The notes: generated by a model from the sequence alone, not told the origin. DNA of 64,000 bases from DATBAX01 sp963762965 (GCA_963762965.1 CAVXME010000001.1:1240001-1304000); one strand, 5' to 3'. Shown: positions 14,303 to 22,015, counted from the stretch's first letter. Program-made: numbers and translations.

Positions 14303-15700
14303 CTACTTCCCACCCAAGGCTGCGAAGATGCCGGGGGCAATGATGCTGGTTCCAAAAAGCACGCCCGCAGCGGTCAATATCAAAACCACAGTAGTGGCAA
14401 GTATATTTGCCCACAGCGGACTCACCAGCCCGCCCATGATTTCCTTGTCATTCACCAGCATGAACAAGAACACCAGCGCGGGTGGCATGGCCAGCACCGC
14501 GACCACGTTGACGAGGAGGACGACATATACCAGCGGCAGCCCGGGGATCAAAACGATCGCCGCTGCCGCCATCGCGCACAGCGTCAGCACGGCGTAAAAC
14601 GATTTGCCTTCTCCCATGGGCAGGTTCAGGCTGTGCGGCTTGTGGGTGACTTCTCCGAAGGCGTACGCCGACGAAGCGGAAATCGTAATCGACGCCACGA
14701 TGCCGGCCTCGACCATGCCGAGTGCGAAGAGAGACGCGCCGAACCGTCCGATCAGCGGCTGCAATGCCTGAGCGAATTCCGCGGCCTGGAAATTGTCGGC
14801 GGTCATCTGATGGGCGAACAACGGGGCCGTTGCCAGGATGGTGGCGACGGCCGCGGCGGTGGCCAACGCCGCGCCCAGCACGGTATCGATGCGGCCAAAG
14901 CGGATATCTTTGGTGGTCATCCCCTTGTCGACGGTGGCGCTCTGCTGAAAGAAAAGCATCCAGGGCGTGACGGTAGCTCCGATGTCAGCAAGCACGATCA
15001 GCAGAGTGTCTTTATTGAAGCCGGGCAGCGGGTTCCAGGTGATCAACGAATGACCAACCGCATGCCAACTGGGATGAGTCATGAGCGCGACCGGAATGAA
15101 CACCAGGTTGAACGCGGCGGCGGCGAGCGTGATCCGTTCCCAGGTCCAATAACGATGACTCATCAGCGCGCCATACAAGATGACCAGCGCAATCAGGATG
15201 GCCATCCAGGGAGGCACTCCGAAGAAACCCAGGCCGGCGCGGATGGCGATGAACTCGGTGATCAAAGTGAGGAAGTTTCCAACGCCGAGGTCGATCATGG
15301 AGAACCATCCCCAGAAGGGCCCGAAACGTTCGAAGATCAATTCGGCGTGTCCGCGATGGGTGGCGGCGCCCAGACGCACGGTCATCTCCTGTACGACAAT
15401 CGCCATGCAGAAGGTGAGAACCACAAACGGGATGAAGAACCCGATGCCAAACTTTGCGCCGGTAGCCGCGTAGGAAAGCATGCTGGGCCCGTCGTTCTCT
15501 CCCAGCATGACCAGAACCCCGGGCCCAACCAGCAGCCAGAGCAATCGCGTTCTCGACCAAAAACCGCGCTGGGCGCGCGCCGCCGACACCCGGACGCGGT
15601 CATGCGCCCGGTCCACGTCTTCGTGGGTAATGATGACGGCTTCGCCTTCGGATGCAATGCGGGCCGCCCTACCGGCCCGGGTGTCCAGGCTTTCGCTCAT
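14303..15700 (-). CDS. NRAMP-family metal ion transporter, atypical motif set
   Basis: 465 residues with about eleven hydrophobic helices in the NRAMP (SLC11) layout. In classical Mn/Fe NRAMPs helix 1 carries DPGN and helix 6 carries MPH. Here helix 1 reads GPGVLVMLGENDGPSMLSYA and helix 6 reads IGATVTPWMLFFQQS, so both metal-site motifs are replaced. This pattern resembles divergent NRAMP-related proteins, some of which move Mg2+. A 50-residue charged N-terminal extension (VIITHEDVDRAHDRVRV) precedes helix 1. The substrate should therefore not be assumed to be manganese. It is followed at 10 bases by a small membrane protein gene. Confidence 0.85.
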   Translation of the reverse strand: MSESLDTRAGRAARIASEGEAVIITHEDVDRAHDRVRVSAARAQRGFWSRTRLLWLLVGPGVLVMLGENDGPSMLSYAATGAKFGIGFFIPFVVLTFCMAIVVQEMTVRLGAATHRGHAELIFERFGPFWGWFSMIDLGVGNFLTLITEFIAIRAGLGFFGVPPWMAILIALVILYGALMSHRYWTWERITLAAAAFNLVFIPVALMTHPSWHAVGHSLITWNPLPGFNKDTLLIVLADIGATVTPWMLFFQQSATVDKGMTTKDIRFGRIDTVLGAALATAAAVATILATAPLFAHQMTADNFQAAEFAQALQPLIGRFGASLFALGMVEAGIVASITISASSAYAFGEVTHKPHSLNLPMGEGKSFYAVLTLCAMAAAAIVLIPGLPLVYVVLLVNVVAVLAMPPALVFLFMLVNDKEIMGGLVSPLWANILATTVVLILTAAGVLFGTSIIAPGIFAALGGK

Positions 15701-16333
15701 GCCCGGGTCCCCGCAGTGGAAGATCGCGGCATCGGCAGGCGGTTATGAATCTCAGCCCGGCTAGGGCACGTCACCGGATCACGCCCGCCCAGCTCTTTCG
15801 TTTCGATCCCGTCGGCCATAGTTCGAAGGTTTACACGTGGTCACAAGTCACTGAGGTATTAGCGGAAGTATACACGAAATCGTAAACTATGGTTAAGTGG
15901 CTGGCACAAAGGGAAATCGTCAGCCCCGGAGGGGCGGCATACATTAGCCCAGGGCGTAAGCCCTGGGTAAGGTAAAACAGAATTCACGCACCCGCATGGG
16001 GCACCACCGCAATTCTCCCGACCCGCCTTGTCATTCCGGGCGAAGCGGAGCGACCTTGCGTCAAACCGCCGCCGGCACCACCGTGGTAGAGCCGCGGCTT
16101 CAGCCCGGCGTTCAGCACCGTTTGGCGATAACGCTCCCGCACGGGAGGCACGCAGAGTCACAAAACACATCATCCTGTCCCACTTCCATTCGAGAAATCG
16201 TCCTACCCCAGCCAAAACCGCTACAAATCCCTGCCACCCATCCCACAGATTACTACCCAGATTCCTATCAATCTGAATTCCGCAATCCCAATAAAAAAGG
16301 CGGCCGCAGCCGCCCAATGTTTGCCCATCAATC

Positions 16334-16376
16334 TTGTCATTCCGAAGGGCAGCAGGCCCCGAGGAATCTGCTTTCT
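16334..16376. repeat. TGTCATTCCGA ... GAGGAATCTGCT repeat
   Basis: A dispersed unit starting TTGTCATTCCGA and ending GAGGAATCTGCT. Related pieces are at 16029-16060, 24523-24570 (inverted), 53934-53962 and 58635-58660, all intergenic. Confidence 0.6.
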
Positions 16377-16433
16377 GCCAGCGCCAAAGAAAACTGAACC
16401 TGTCGTCTCACTGACGAGACCATGGGAATCAAG

Positions 16434-16462
16434 CCAACGACCAAGGACGAACGACCAACGAC
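16434..16462. repeat. Heptamer repeat (CCAACGA class) behind parB
   Basis: Four 7-base units around CCAACGA, identical over all 29 bases to 6332-6360. It begins 6 bases after the parB stop on the minus strand. Confidence 0.8.
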
Positions 16463-16468
16463 GCTCTT

Positions 16469-17515
16469 TTACCCCTTCCCCTTCAGCATTCCCACCACCC
16501 GCTCGTAGTCATCCACCGTCGAATACTCAATGACAATCTTCCCTTTTCCCTTGCGGTCGCGGATGCGTACCCGCAGTCCCAGCACCCGCTCCAATTGGGT
16601 TTGCGCCGCGCGGACGTTGGGATCCACCCAGCGCGCCCGCGACGGCTGGTTTTCCTGGGGCAGTTGCATCAGCTTGATATTGATGTCCTGCACCAGGTCT
16701 TCCAGCTGCAACCGCGACATCTGCTTGTTCACCGCCATCTCGGCGTACTTGGCGATCAAATCGTTGTCTTCCAGACGCAACAGCACCCGGGCTGTGCTGA
16801 AATCCAATTGTCCTTCTTGCAGATACTGCATCACCGTTCCCGGCAGCTTCAGCAACCGCATGTAGTTGGCAACCGATTCCCGCGAAACTCCCACGCGGTC
16901 CCCAATTTGGTTTTGCGTCAGCCCGAAATCCCGGCTCAACTTGCCAAACGCCGCTGCCTGCTCCATGCAGTTCAGGTCCTGGCGTTGGAGATTTTCCACC
17001 ACGGTCATTTCCGCGGCTTGCTGATCGGAAATTGTGCGCACGATCGCCGGAATCGTCTCTTTGCGGGCGAGCTTCGAAGCCCGGCAGCGCCGTTCTCCCA
17101 GGATCAGGACATAGCGCCCGTTTTCTCCCGGACGCACCAGAATCGGCTGCGCCAGCCCGGTCGCCGCAATCGAATGCGCCAGGTCGATCAGCGCGTCTTC
17201 GTCGAAAAAAAGCCGCGTCTGGTAAGGGTTCTTGTCGATCAAGTCCAGCGGAATCTGCTGCACCGATTCGCCACGCGCCGCCTGCGCCTGGATCTCGGCA
17301 ATCACTCCCGAATGTGGCGTGACCGCTTCGCCCGCGATCGCCGGCGAATTCGTAGCTGTCGGGGACGCTCCGGCAACCGCTCTCAGTCCTCCGCCTAGCA
17401 ACGATTCCAGCCCGCGTCCCAGGGCTTTTCGTTTATCGATTACTTTCTCGGCAGGTTTTTCCACCACAGTCGCTTCGCCAGCCCCCACCGCAACCTTTTC
17501 CGCTGATGTCGTCAT
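16469..17515 (-). CDS. parB: Chromosome partitioning protein ParB
   Basis: ParB is the CTP-dependent clamp that loads at parS and spreads along origin DNA. The sequence shows the N-terminal KALGRGLESLLGG box (which contacts ParA), QQIPLDLIDKNPYQTR, the CTP-binding GERRCRASK, the TVVENLQRQDLN stretch, and the helix-turn-helix LTQNQIGDRVGVSRESVANY. It ends in a short dimerisation domain. I prefer ATG 17515, with GGAG 8 bases before it; an in-frame ATG at 17542 abuts a palindromic repeat. parA lies upstream on the same strand and four parS sites lie just beyond, so the locus is complete. Confidence 0.96.
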   Translation of the reverse strand: MTTSAEKVAVGAGEATVVEKPAEKVIDKRKALGRGLESLLGGGLRAVAGASPTATNSPAIAGEAVTPHSGVIAEIQAQAARGESVQQIPLDLIDKNPYQTRLFFDEDALIDLAHSIAATGLAQPILVRPGENGRYVLILGERRCRASKLARKETIPAIVRTISDQQAAEMTVVENLQRQDLNCMEQAAAFGKLSRDFGLTQNQIGDRVGVSRESVANYMRLLKLPGTVMQYLQEGQLDFSTARVLLRLEDNDLIAKYAEMAVNKQMSRLQLEDLVQDINIKLMQLPQENQPSRARWVDPNVRAAQTQLERVLGLRVRIRDRKGKGKIVIEYSTVDDYERVVGMLKGKG

Positions 17516-17542
17516 AAATTTCTCCACAACTCTCTCACCCAT

Positions 17543-17607
17543 GTCATCCTGAGCGCAGCATAATCATTCGCGAAGCGAACGATTATGCGGAGTCGAAGGA
17601 CCCCTAT
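17543..17607. repeat. Variable-core palindromic repeat between parA and parB
   Basis: Ends GTCATCCTGAGCGCAGCA and GCGGAGTCGAAGGACCC, with a central palindrome ATAATCATTCGCGAAGCGAACG. The same ends with other cores occur at 24610, 25179 and 60402. Confidence 0.8.
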
Positions 17608-17666
17608 ACCCTGTCGCCTTTATACATCGACAAGCATCGATCTATAAATAGACGTTCATCGATATA

Positions 17667-18470
17667 TCACGCAGACTTATCCATTTCCTCGCCCGCACCC
17701 ACCACCGGCAAATGATGCGAGATGATCTCCTTCGCCAGCCTTATGTAACTCTCCGCCCCGCGCGACCGCACGTCATATAACAACGCAGGCTTGCCATGAC
17801 TGGGCGCCTCGGCCAAACGAATGTTCCGCGGGATCGTCGTCTCGCAAAGCTTCTCTCCAAAATATCTTTTCAACTCCGCCGTGACCTGCTGCGCCAGGTT
17901 GGTGCGCTCGTCAAACATGGTCAGCACCACGCCCTCGATCGCAAGCTGTGGATTCAGGACCGCCCGGATCCGCTCGATGGTGTCGAGCAGTTCCGAGATT
18001 CCTTCCAGCGCAAAGTATTCCGCCTGCATAGTGATCAAAACAGAATCCGCAGCGACCAATGCATTCAACGTAAGCAGATCAAGCGCCGGTGGACAGTCGA
18101 GGACAATAAACTGAAAGCGCTCCCGCAAAGATGCAATCGCATCTTTCAGCCGGTACTCTCTGCGCTCCCCATCCACCAGCTCAATGTTTGCGCCGATCAG
18201 GTTCTTGTGCGCGGGGATGATCCATAACTGCTCGAGCTCAGTGGGCTGGATGGCTTCTTCGGCGCTGGCTGCGCCCATGAGTAGATGGTATGTGCTGATG
18301 CGCTCGGGATCCTTGACCAGTCCCAGACCGCTCGAGGCATTGGACTGCGGATCGCAGTCGATGAGTAGGGTATTGACCTCAGCCGCAGCAAACGACGCGG
18401 CCAGGTTGATGGCAGTCGTGGTCTTACCCACGCCGCCCTTCTGGTTGGCTATCGCGATTACGCGTCCCAT
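17667..18470 (-). CDS. parA: Chromosome partitioning ATPase ParA (Soj)
   Basis: ParA is a deviant-Walker ATPase that binds DNA non-specifically and drives ParB-parS complexes apart during segregation. Visible are IANQKGGVGKTTTAINLAA (Walker A with the signature lysine, residues 8-26), LLIDCDPQSNASSGLG (A'), FIVLDCPPALDLLTLNAL (Walker B) and PRNIRLAEAPSHGKPALLYD. Length 267, as usual for chromosomal Soj. The N terminus is short, so it lacks the helix-turn-helix of plasmid ParA Ia proteins. Order parA-parB leftwards with four parS sites upstream of parA. Confidence 0.97.
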   Translation of the reverse strand: MGRVIAIANQKGGVGKTTTAINLAASFAAAEVNTLLIDCDPQSNASSGLGLVKDPERISTYHLLMGAASAEEAIQPTELEQLWIIPAHKNLIGANIELVDGERREYRLKDAIASLRERFQFIVLDCPPALDLLTLNALVAADSVLITMQAEYFALEGISELLDTIERIRAVLNPQLAIEGVVLTMFDERTNLAQQVTAELKRYFGEKLCETTIPRNIRLAEAPSHGKPALLYDVRSRGAESYIRLAKEIISHHLPVVGAGEEMDKSA

Positions 18471-18634
18471 TTAGTTTTCGGAAGAACCCAGAGATGATTG
18501 CAGAATAGGCCGAATGAATGACGAGCGCAATGCCGGATTTCAGTGCAGCCATCGAAATCGTGCATTCGGTTGAATCAGAAGTGCATTGGGTTCAATTTGA
18601 GCTGAGCTTTCCACAGAGTTGATTTTCGCAGAAG

Positions 18635-18650
18635 TGTTCCACGTGGAACA
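18635..18650. promoter_or_regulatory. parS site 1
   Basis: Perfect 16-base palindrome TGTTCCACGTGGAACA, the known centromere-like binding sequence of chromosomal ParB in many bacteria. Confidence 0.95.
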
Positions 18651-18694
18651 GTCGAACGATTCGCTCCCCAGGTTGGATAAAACCAGACGCGAAG

Positions 18695-18710
18695 TGTTCC
18701 ACGTGGAACA
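18695..18710. promoter_or_regulatory. parS site 2
   Basis: Identical 16-base palindrome TGTTCCACGTGGAACA, 60 bases from site 1. Confidence 0.95.
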
Positions 18711-18739
18711 TAACTCAAATTTGTAGGAAACCGACAAAG

Positions 18740-18755
18740 TGTTCCACGTGGAACA
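18740..18755. promoter_or_regulatory. parS site 3
   Basis: Identical palindrome TGTTCCACGTGGAACA, 45 bases from site 2. Confidence 0.95.
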
Positions 18756-18774
18756 TTTGTGCAAAACGTGGATA

Positions 18775-18790
18775 TGTTCCACGTGGAACA
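18775..18790. promoter_or_regulatory. parS site 4
   Basis: Identical palindrome TGTTCCACGTGGAACA, 35 bases from site 3. Confidence 0.95.
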
Positions 18791-19100
18791 TTATGACGAA
18801 GTTAGCCTGGGGATTTGGTGGGTGGGACGAATCAACAGTGCACCATGATTTGTAAACCTTCCCACTTAGCTTCTGTAAATAGGTTAATAGATGGCACATG
18901 GTGTCTTGAACTAAGCACATTTCGTCACTTATGCTCCACTTATTACTATCTAGGTACTATTGCAGGACGGACGCTTTCGATGGGCCAACGCGGCGAAGTT
19001 TCCCACTTTGGGACTCGTTGGTTACGTAAACAGGCCGGAGGGGTTGAGACAGGAGAGCTTTGTTCCACGGTTTACTGTCTTGAGACGTGATCAGGGTGAT

Positions 19101-19793
19101 TCAGGACGGCTGGTTTGTCCCGACCAGGAGGGTGCTGGCGGCGGTCTGGGGGACCCGAAGAGGGTCGGCCCAATGGAAATTTGGGGTCAGCGAACCGGCG
19201 GCGGCAGCCTGAGCATCGCCGATCAGAAGTGCCAGGCGGCCTCCGGGGGCGACCAGGTTGGCTGCGACGGGGAGGATGGTTTCGAAGCGCTCGACGGCGC
19301 GGAGGGTGACGACTTCTGCCGGGGTCGTAAAGTCCTCGGCGCGGCCGGCGAATACGTCGACGTTCGTTAGGGCCATGGTGCGGATGACTTCGCGGAGGAA
19401 GGTTGCTTTCTTGTGATTCGATTCGATCAGGGTGAGGTGGAGGTGGGGCGCCCAGATCTTGATGGGTAGTCCGGGGAAGCCGGCGCCGGAGCCGATATCG
19501 ATTGCGTCGTTGGTCGTTGGTCGTTGGTCGTTGGCTAGACCATCTCGGAACAGGTGGCGGGCGGCGAATAGGGATTCGCCGAAGTGGCGGGTTACGATCT
19601 CGTCGGGTTGGCGGATGGCGGTGAGATTGATGCGAGAGTTCCAGCGGAGGAGTAGATCGATGTACGTCGATATTTTTCGCAGCTGGAGGGGCGATAAGGC
19701 GTCGTTGGCTGTTGGCCGTTGGTCGTTGGCGCCCCGATTGGCGGAGACCGTCAAGAACGGCCCGAGCAAGTCGAGGACGCGTGTGGAATCCAT
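19101..19793 (-). CDS. rsmG: 16S rRNA 7-methylguanosine methyltransferase RsmG with repeat-encoded inserts
   Basis: RsmG (GidB) methylates a guanine in the 530 loop of 16S rRNA using S-adenosylmethionine. Family marks are YIDLLLRWNSRINLTAIR (about residue 44), IVTRHFGESLFAARHL, SAM motif IDIGSGAGFPGLPIKIWAP (from 98), ESNHKKATFLREV and VVTLRAVERFE. Two foreign-looking 9-residue stretches stand out: NDQRPTAND (23-31) and NDQRPTTND (88-96), the second directly before the SAM loop. Both are encoded by heptamer tandem repeats (see 19506 and 19701), which keep frame here because each block is 27 bases. Another heptamer array fills the 57 bases upstream. Loss of RsmG in other bacteria gives low-level streptomycin resistance. 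Confidence 0.93.
   Translation of the reverse strand: MDSTRVLDLLGPFLTVSANRGANDQRPTANDALSPLQLRKISTYIDLLLRWNSRINLTAIRQPDEIVTRHFGESLFAARHLFRDGLANDQRPTTNDAIDIGSGAGFPGLPIKIWAPHLHLTLIESNHKKATFLREVIRTMALTNVDVFAGRAEDFTTPAEVVTLRAVERFETILPVAANLVAPGGRLALLIGDAQAAAAGSLTPNFHWADPLRVPQTAASTLLVGTNQPS
19506..19532. repeat. Heptamer array inside rsmG (block 2)
   Basis: 27 bases made of nearly four perfect units of CAACGAC (minus strand), encoding NDQRPTTND in rsmG just before the SAM-binding motif. Confidence 0.9.
19701..19727. repeat. Heptamer array inside rsmG (block 1)
   Basis: 27 bases of degenerate CAACGAC units (minus strand), encoding NDQRPTAND near the N terminus of RsmG. Confidence 0.85.
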
Positions 19794-19801
19794 GGGACTT
19801 G

Positions 19802-19850
19802 ATTGTAGATTGTCGATTGCAGATTTTAGATTGAAGATTTGCGATTTCGG
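19802..19850. repeat. Heptamer array (ATTNNAG class) upstream of rsmG
   Basis: Seven consecutive 7-base units beginning ATTGTAG, ATTGTCG and ending ATTTCGG. They fill nearly the whole gap between the arsR stop (19851) and the rsmG start (19793), so any rsmG promoter there would include them. Confidence 0.85.
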
Positions 19851-20258
19851 TCAGGGTGTTTGGGGGAGTGGGGCACCGATCAGGTGGACCAGGCTTTGGG
19901 GGCCGCAGCAGGATTGATGGAGGCGTTGGAAATCGCGCTGCATTGCTTTGTCCTGGCGCAGGGAGTCGATGGTGGTTTTGAGAATGGCCGCGGCGTGGGA
20001 ATCAGTGGGAATGACAAGGCGATAGTGCATCCATTTGCCCTCGCGGCGGGCTGCGACCACTCCAGCGCGGCGAAGGTAGGCGAGATGGCGGGAGATTTTG
20101 GGTTGAGGGGAGTTTAGAACCTCTACAAAATAGCAGACACAGATTTCCTGGCGGGCGATCAGGTTAATGAGGCGGAGGCGGGTGGGGTCGGCCAAGGCAC
20201 GGAATAGGCTGTCCAGTCCGGCTTGCTTTTTCTTGTTTCCCTTCTTTTGCGCCCGCAT
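19851..20258 (-). CDS. arsR: ArsR-family metalloregulatory repressor
   Basis: ArsR/SmtB repressors leave their operator when arsenite or antimonite binds to cysteines. The winged-helix core is clear: LFRALADPTRLRLINLIARQ, then ICVCYFVEVLNSPQPKISRH (Cys40 and Cys42 at the classical CVC metal-binding position at the start of the DNA-recognition region) and LAYLRRAGVVAARREGKWMH. The C terminus has an extra CC pair (HQSCCGPQ) that could supply a further ligand. It is divergent from arsI-arsC-aquaporin, with a palindrome at 20325-20340 in between, so it most likely controls both sides. The N terminus is Lys-rich. Confidence 0.92.
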   Translation of the reverse strand: MRAQKKGNKKKQAGLDSLFRALADPTRLRLINLIARQEICVCYFVEVLNSPQPKISRHLAYLRRAGVVAARREGKWMHYRLVIPTDSHAAAILKTTIDSLRQDKAMQRDFQRLHQSCCGPQSLVHLIGAPLPQTP

Positions 20259-20287
20259 ATCTCCAGCATAGCAGAAATATATTCGTC

Positions 20288-20340
20288 TTGACAGATGTGT
20301 TAGGCAGGGGTACCCTGCTAATGTATTCGCTTATGCGAAT
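20288..20340 (+). promoter_or_regulatory. ars promoter and ArsR operator
   Basis: TTGACA (20288-20293), 17 bases, TACCCT (20311-20316) as a plausible sigma-70 promoter for arsI. Just downstream lies ATTCGC-TTAT-GCGAAT (20325-20340), a palindrome well placed to block initiation when bound by ArsR. GAGGAG follows before the arsI start. Confidence 0.65.
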
Positions 20341-20353
20341 GTGAGGAGAGCTT

Positions 20354-20785
20354 ATGGAAGCATTGAAGGCGCATCTCGCCATTAACGTTCGCAGTGTTGA
20401 TCAAAGTTTGGATTTTTATCGGAAGCTGTTTGGCATTGAGCCCTCAAAGATTCGAACCGGCTATGCCAAGTTTGATGTGAGGAACCCGCCACTCAACTTC
20501 ACGTTGAACGAAGTGCCATTCAGCGGTGCGGGGGCGTTATCGCACATGGGGATCCAGGTTTCCTCGACTGCGGACGTCCTGGCGATGCGTGAGAAGTGGG
20601 CGCAGGCTGGGTTGATCACGCGGGATGAAATGCAGACCGAGTGTTGCTATGCCAAGCAGGACAAGACCTGGGTGCATGATCCGGATGGCAATGAGTGGGA
20701 GGTTTTTGTGGTGCTGGAGGATAATTTGCCGGAAAAGGCCGCGGCTTGTTGCGGGCCTGATTGTTGTGTTCCTGTGGCGGGTTGA
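20354..20785 (+). CDS. arsI: ArsI/CadI-type glyoxalase-fold protein (C-As lyase)
   Basis: ArsI is a non-heme iron dioxygenase that splits the C-As bond of trivalent methyl- and aryl-arsenicals. This 143-residue protein has the vicinal-oxygen-chelate fold with His7, His64 and Glu116 in the expected metal-ligand positions and the conserved arsenic-binding cysteine pair in TECCYA (Cys97, Cys98), followed by KTWVHDPDGNEWEVFVV. The tail AAACCGPDCCVPV is also Cys-rich. It is the first gene after the ars promoter. CadI, a closely related cadmium-inducible family, cannot be fully excluded, but the ars context supports ArsI. Confidence 0.85.
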   Translation: MEALKAHLAINVRSVDQSLDFYRKLFGIEPSKIRTGYAKFDVRNPPLNFTLNEVPFSGAGALSHMGIQVSSTADVLAMREKWAQAGLITRDEMQTECCYAKQDKTWVHDPDGNEWEVFVVLEDNLPEKAAACCGPDCCVPVAG

Positions 20786-20790
20786 GTTAC

Positions 20791-20870
20791 CTCTGGCGCT
20801 AAAGCGCGTGTAATCGTTCGAGGGTTTTTGGCGGCCCGACTGAAGTCAGGTCCCTTCCCGATTCCGCAAG
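20791..20870. repeat. REP-like element, GGCGCTAAAGCGCGTG type
   Basis: Begins CTCTGGCGCTAAAGCGCGTG and contains GGCCCGACTGAAGTCAGG. Related copies: 23571-23632, 24438-24510, 29990-30057, 58529-58590. Confidence 0.75.
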
Positions 20871-20898
20871 CTTTTCTAACATGCATGGCGGTGAATGG

Positions 20899-21330
20899 AT
20901 GAACAAAACATCAGTGCTGTTTCTGTGCACGGGGAATTCGGCTCGAAGTCAGATGGCGGAGGGGTTGCTTCGTCATCTGGCTGCGGAACGGTTTGAAGTG
21001 TTGAGCGCGGGGACGAAGCCGGTGGGAGTGAATCCGCTGGCGATCGAGGCCATGAAGGAAGTTGGAATTGACATCACAGGACAGCGTTCGAAGAACGTAA
21101 CCGAGTTTCTGGGCCGGCCGATTGCGTATGTGATTACGGTTTGTGACCGGGCCAAGGAATCGTGTCCGATCTTTCCTGGGACGTACAAATTCCTGAGTTG
21201 GAGCCTGGATGATCCGGCGGCCGTGACTGGGAGCCACGAAGAAAAACTTGGGGCCTTTCGGGACATTCGGGAACAGATCCGACATAGGATCGAAGAGGAA
21301 TTTGCGGCCACCTCAGGGCCCAAGAAATAA
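20899..21330 (+). CDS. arsC: Arsenate reductase ArsC, thioredoxin-coupled type
   Basis: This ArsC type has the low-molecular-weight tyrosine-phosphatase fold and reduces arsenate to arsenite through three cysteines and thioredoxin. The P-loop is VLFLCTGNSARSQMAEG (Cys10) and the resolving pair is in VCDRAKESCP (Cys82, Cys89), the same spacing as in Staphylococcus aureus pI258 ArsC. I use the ATG at 20899; an ATG at 20881 would add six residues and sits in the flank of a repeat. The gene is followed after 3 bases by an aquaporin gene, so reduction and export of arsenite are probably coupled. Confidence 0.94.
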   Translation: MNKTSVLFLCTGNSARSQMAEGLLRHLAAERFEVLSAGTKPVGVNPLAIEAMKEVGIDITGQRSKNVTEFLGRPIAYVITVCDRAKESCPIFPGTYKFLSWSLDDPAAVTGSHEEKLGAFRDIREQIRHRIEEEFAATSGPKK

Positions 21331-21333
21331 AAA

Positions 21334-21993
21334 ATGGAGACGGCTCTCAGTAAGCGCGTGGTGGCGGAAGGGTTGGGCACCTGTTTCCTGGTGGCAGCCG
21401 TGGTCGGCTCGGGCATTATGGCGGAGCGATTGTTCGGGGGGAACGTCGGCCTGGCTCTTTTGGCGAACACGATCGCAACCGGCGCGGCGTTGTTGGCTTT
21501 GATTCTGGCTTTCGGGCCTATCTCCGGGGCCCATCTGAACCCCGCAGTGACGCTGGGGGCGTGCGTGAGCGGGTGGATGCCATGGAGAGAGTTGCTGCCA
21601 TACGTTGGAGCGCAGTTTGTGGGAGGCGGGCTAGGGACATTGGTGGCGCATGCAATGTTTGGCGAACCCATGGTTTCGTTGTCGCACCATGCGCGGTCTG
21701 GATTCCCTCAGCTGGTGAGTGAGTTTGTGGCGACCTTCGGTCTGCTGTGTGTAATTTGGGGTTGCGTGAGAGGAAAGTTTGTAGCGTTTGCAGTTGCTGG
21801 TTACATCACGGCGGCTTATTGGTTCACGGCTTCGACTTCTTTTGCGAATCCGGCGGTGACGTTGGCGCGGTGCTTGACGGATAGTTTTAGTGGCATCCGG
21901 CCTAGGGATGTGCCGGGCTTTATGGCTGCGCAAATTGCCGGGGCGTTGGCGGCGACGCTGCTTTTTGTGGTTATTGGCTCCCTTGGGCGCTAA
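21334..21993 (+). CDS. Aquaporin/MIP-family channel in the ars operon
   Basis: 219 residues with six helices and the two half-helix signatures HLNPAVT (about residue 67) and FANPAVT (about 172) of the aquaporin family. Position directly after arsC suggests an arsenite channel, as described for AqpS in Sinorhizobium, where the channel replaces an ArsB/Acr3 pump. Arsenite made by ArsC would leave down its gradient. No ArsB or Acr3 gene is in the window, which fits that idea. Water or glycerol transport remains possible from the sequence alone. Confidence 0.85.
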   Translation: METALSKRVVAEGLGTCFLVAAVVGSGIMAERLFGGNVGLALLANTIATGAALLALILAFGPISGAHLNPAVTLGACVSGWMPWRELLPYVGAQFVGGGLGTLVAHAMFGEPMVSLSHHARSGFPQLVSEFVATFGLLCVIWGCVRGKFVAFAVAGYITAAYWFTASTSFANPAVTLARCLTDSFSGIRPRDVPGFMAAQIAGALAATLLFVVIGSLGR

Positions 21994-22015
21994 AGTGCGG
22001 AGTCTGTGAAAGATC

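Larger units (their letters stand above)
15701..16468. other. Long intergenic region rich in degenerate repeats
   Basis: 768 bases with no convincing gene. Near 15819-15895 the sequences CCATAGTT and AACTATGG form an inverted pair around AT-richer DNA, possibly part of the NRAMP control region. From 15920 it contains palindromic repeats (CCCCGGAGGGGCGGC, then AGCCCAGGGC with GCCCTGGG), two copies of a TGTCATTCCG repeat (16029 and 16334), and the heptamer array at 16434-16462. Confidence 0.6.
18471..19100. other. parA-rsmG intergenic region with parS cluster
   Basis: 630 bases containing four parS sites within 156 bases (18635-18790). The remainder, 18471-18634 and 18791-19100, shows no gene I can support. 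A half-site-like TGTTCCACGG occurs at about 19061. An open frame across the parS sites (18540-18920, minus) is only the repeat translated. Confidence 0.75.

Noticed and set aside
14135..15748. 537-codon open frame on the plus strand
   Set aside because: Shadow of the NRAMP gene on the other strand; His/Arg/Gly-rich composition with no domain, whereas the opposite frame has clear membrane helices.
15859..16317. 152-codon open frame on the minus strand in the NRAMP-parB gap
   Set aside because: Overlaps several palindromic repeats and shows no conserved motif.
18540..18920. Open frame of 126 codons on the minus strand with repeated CSTWNT
   Set aside because: It is only the translation of the four parS sites and their surroundings; no ribosome-binding site and no family pattern.
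19061..19076. Possible fifth parS site (TGTTCCACGG)
   Set aside because: Only the left half matches; the right half lacks the palindrome.
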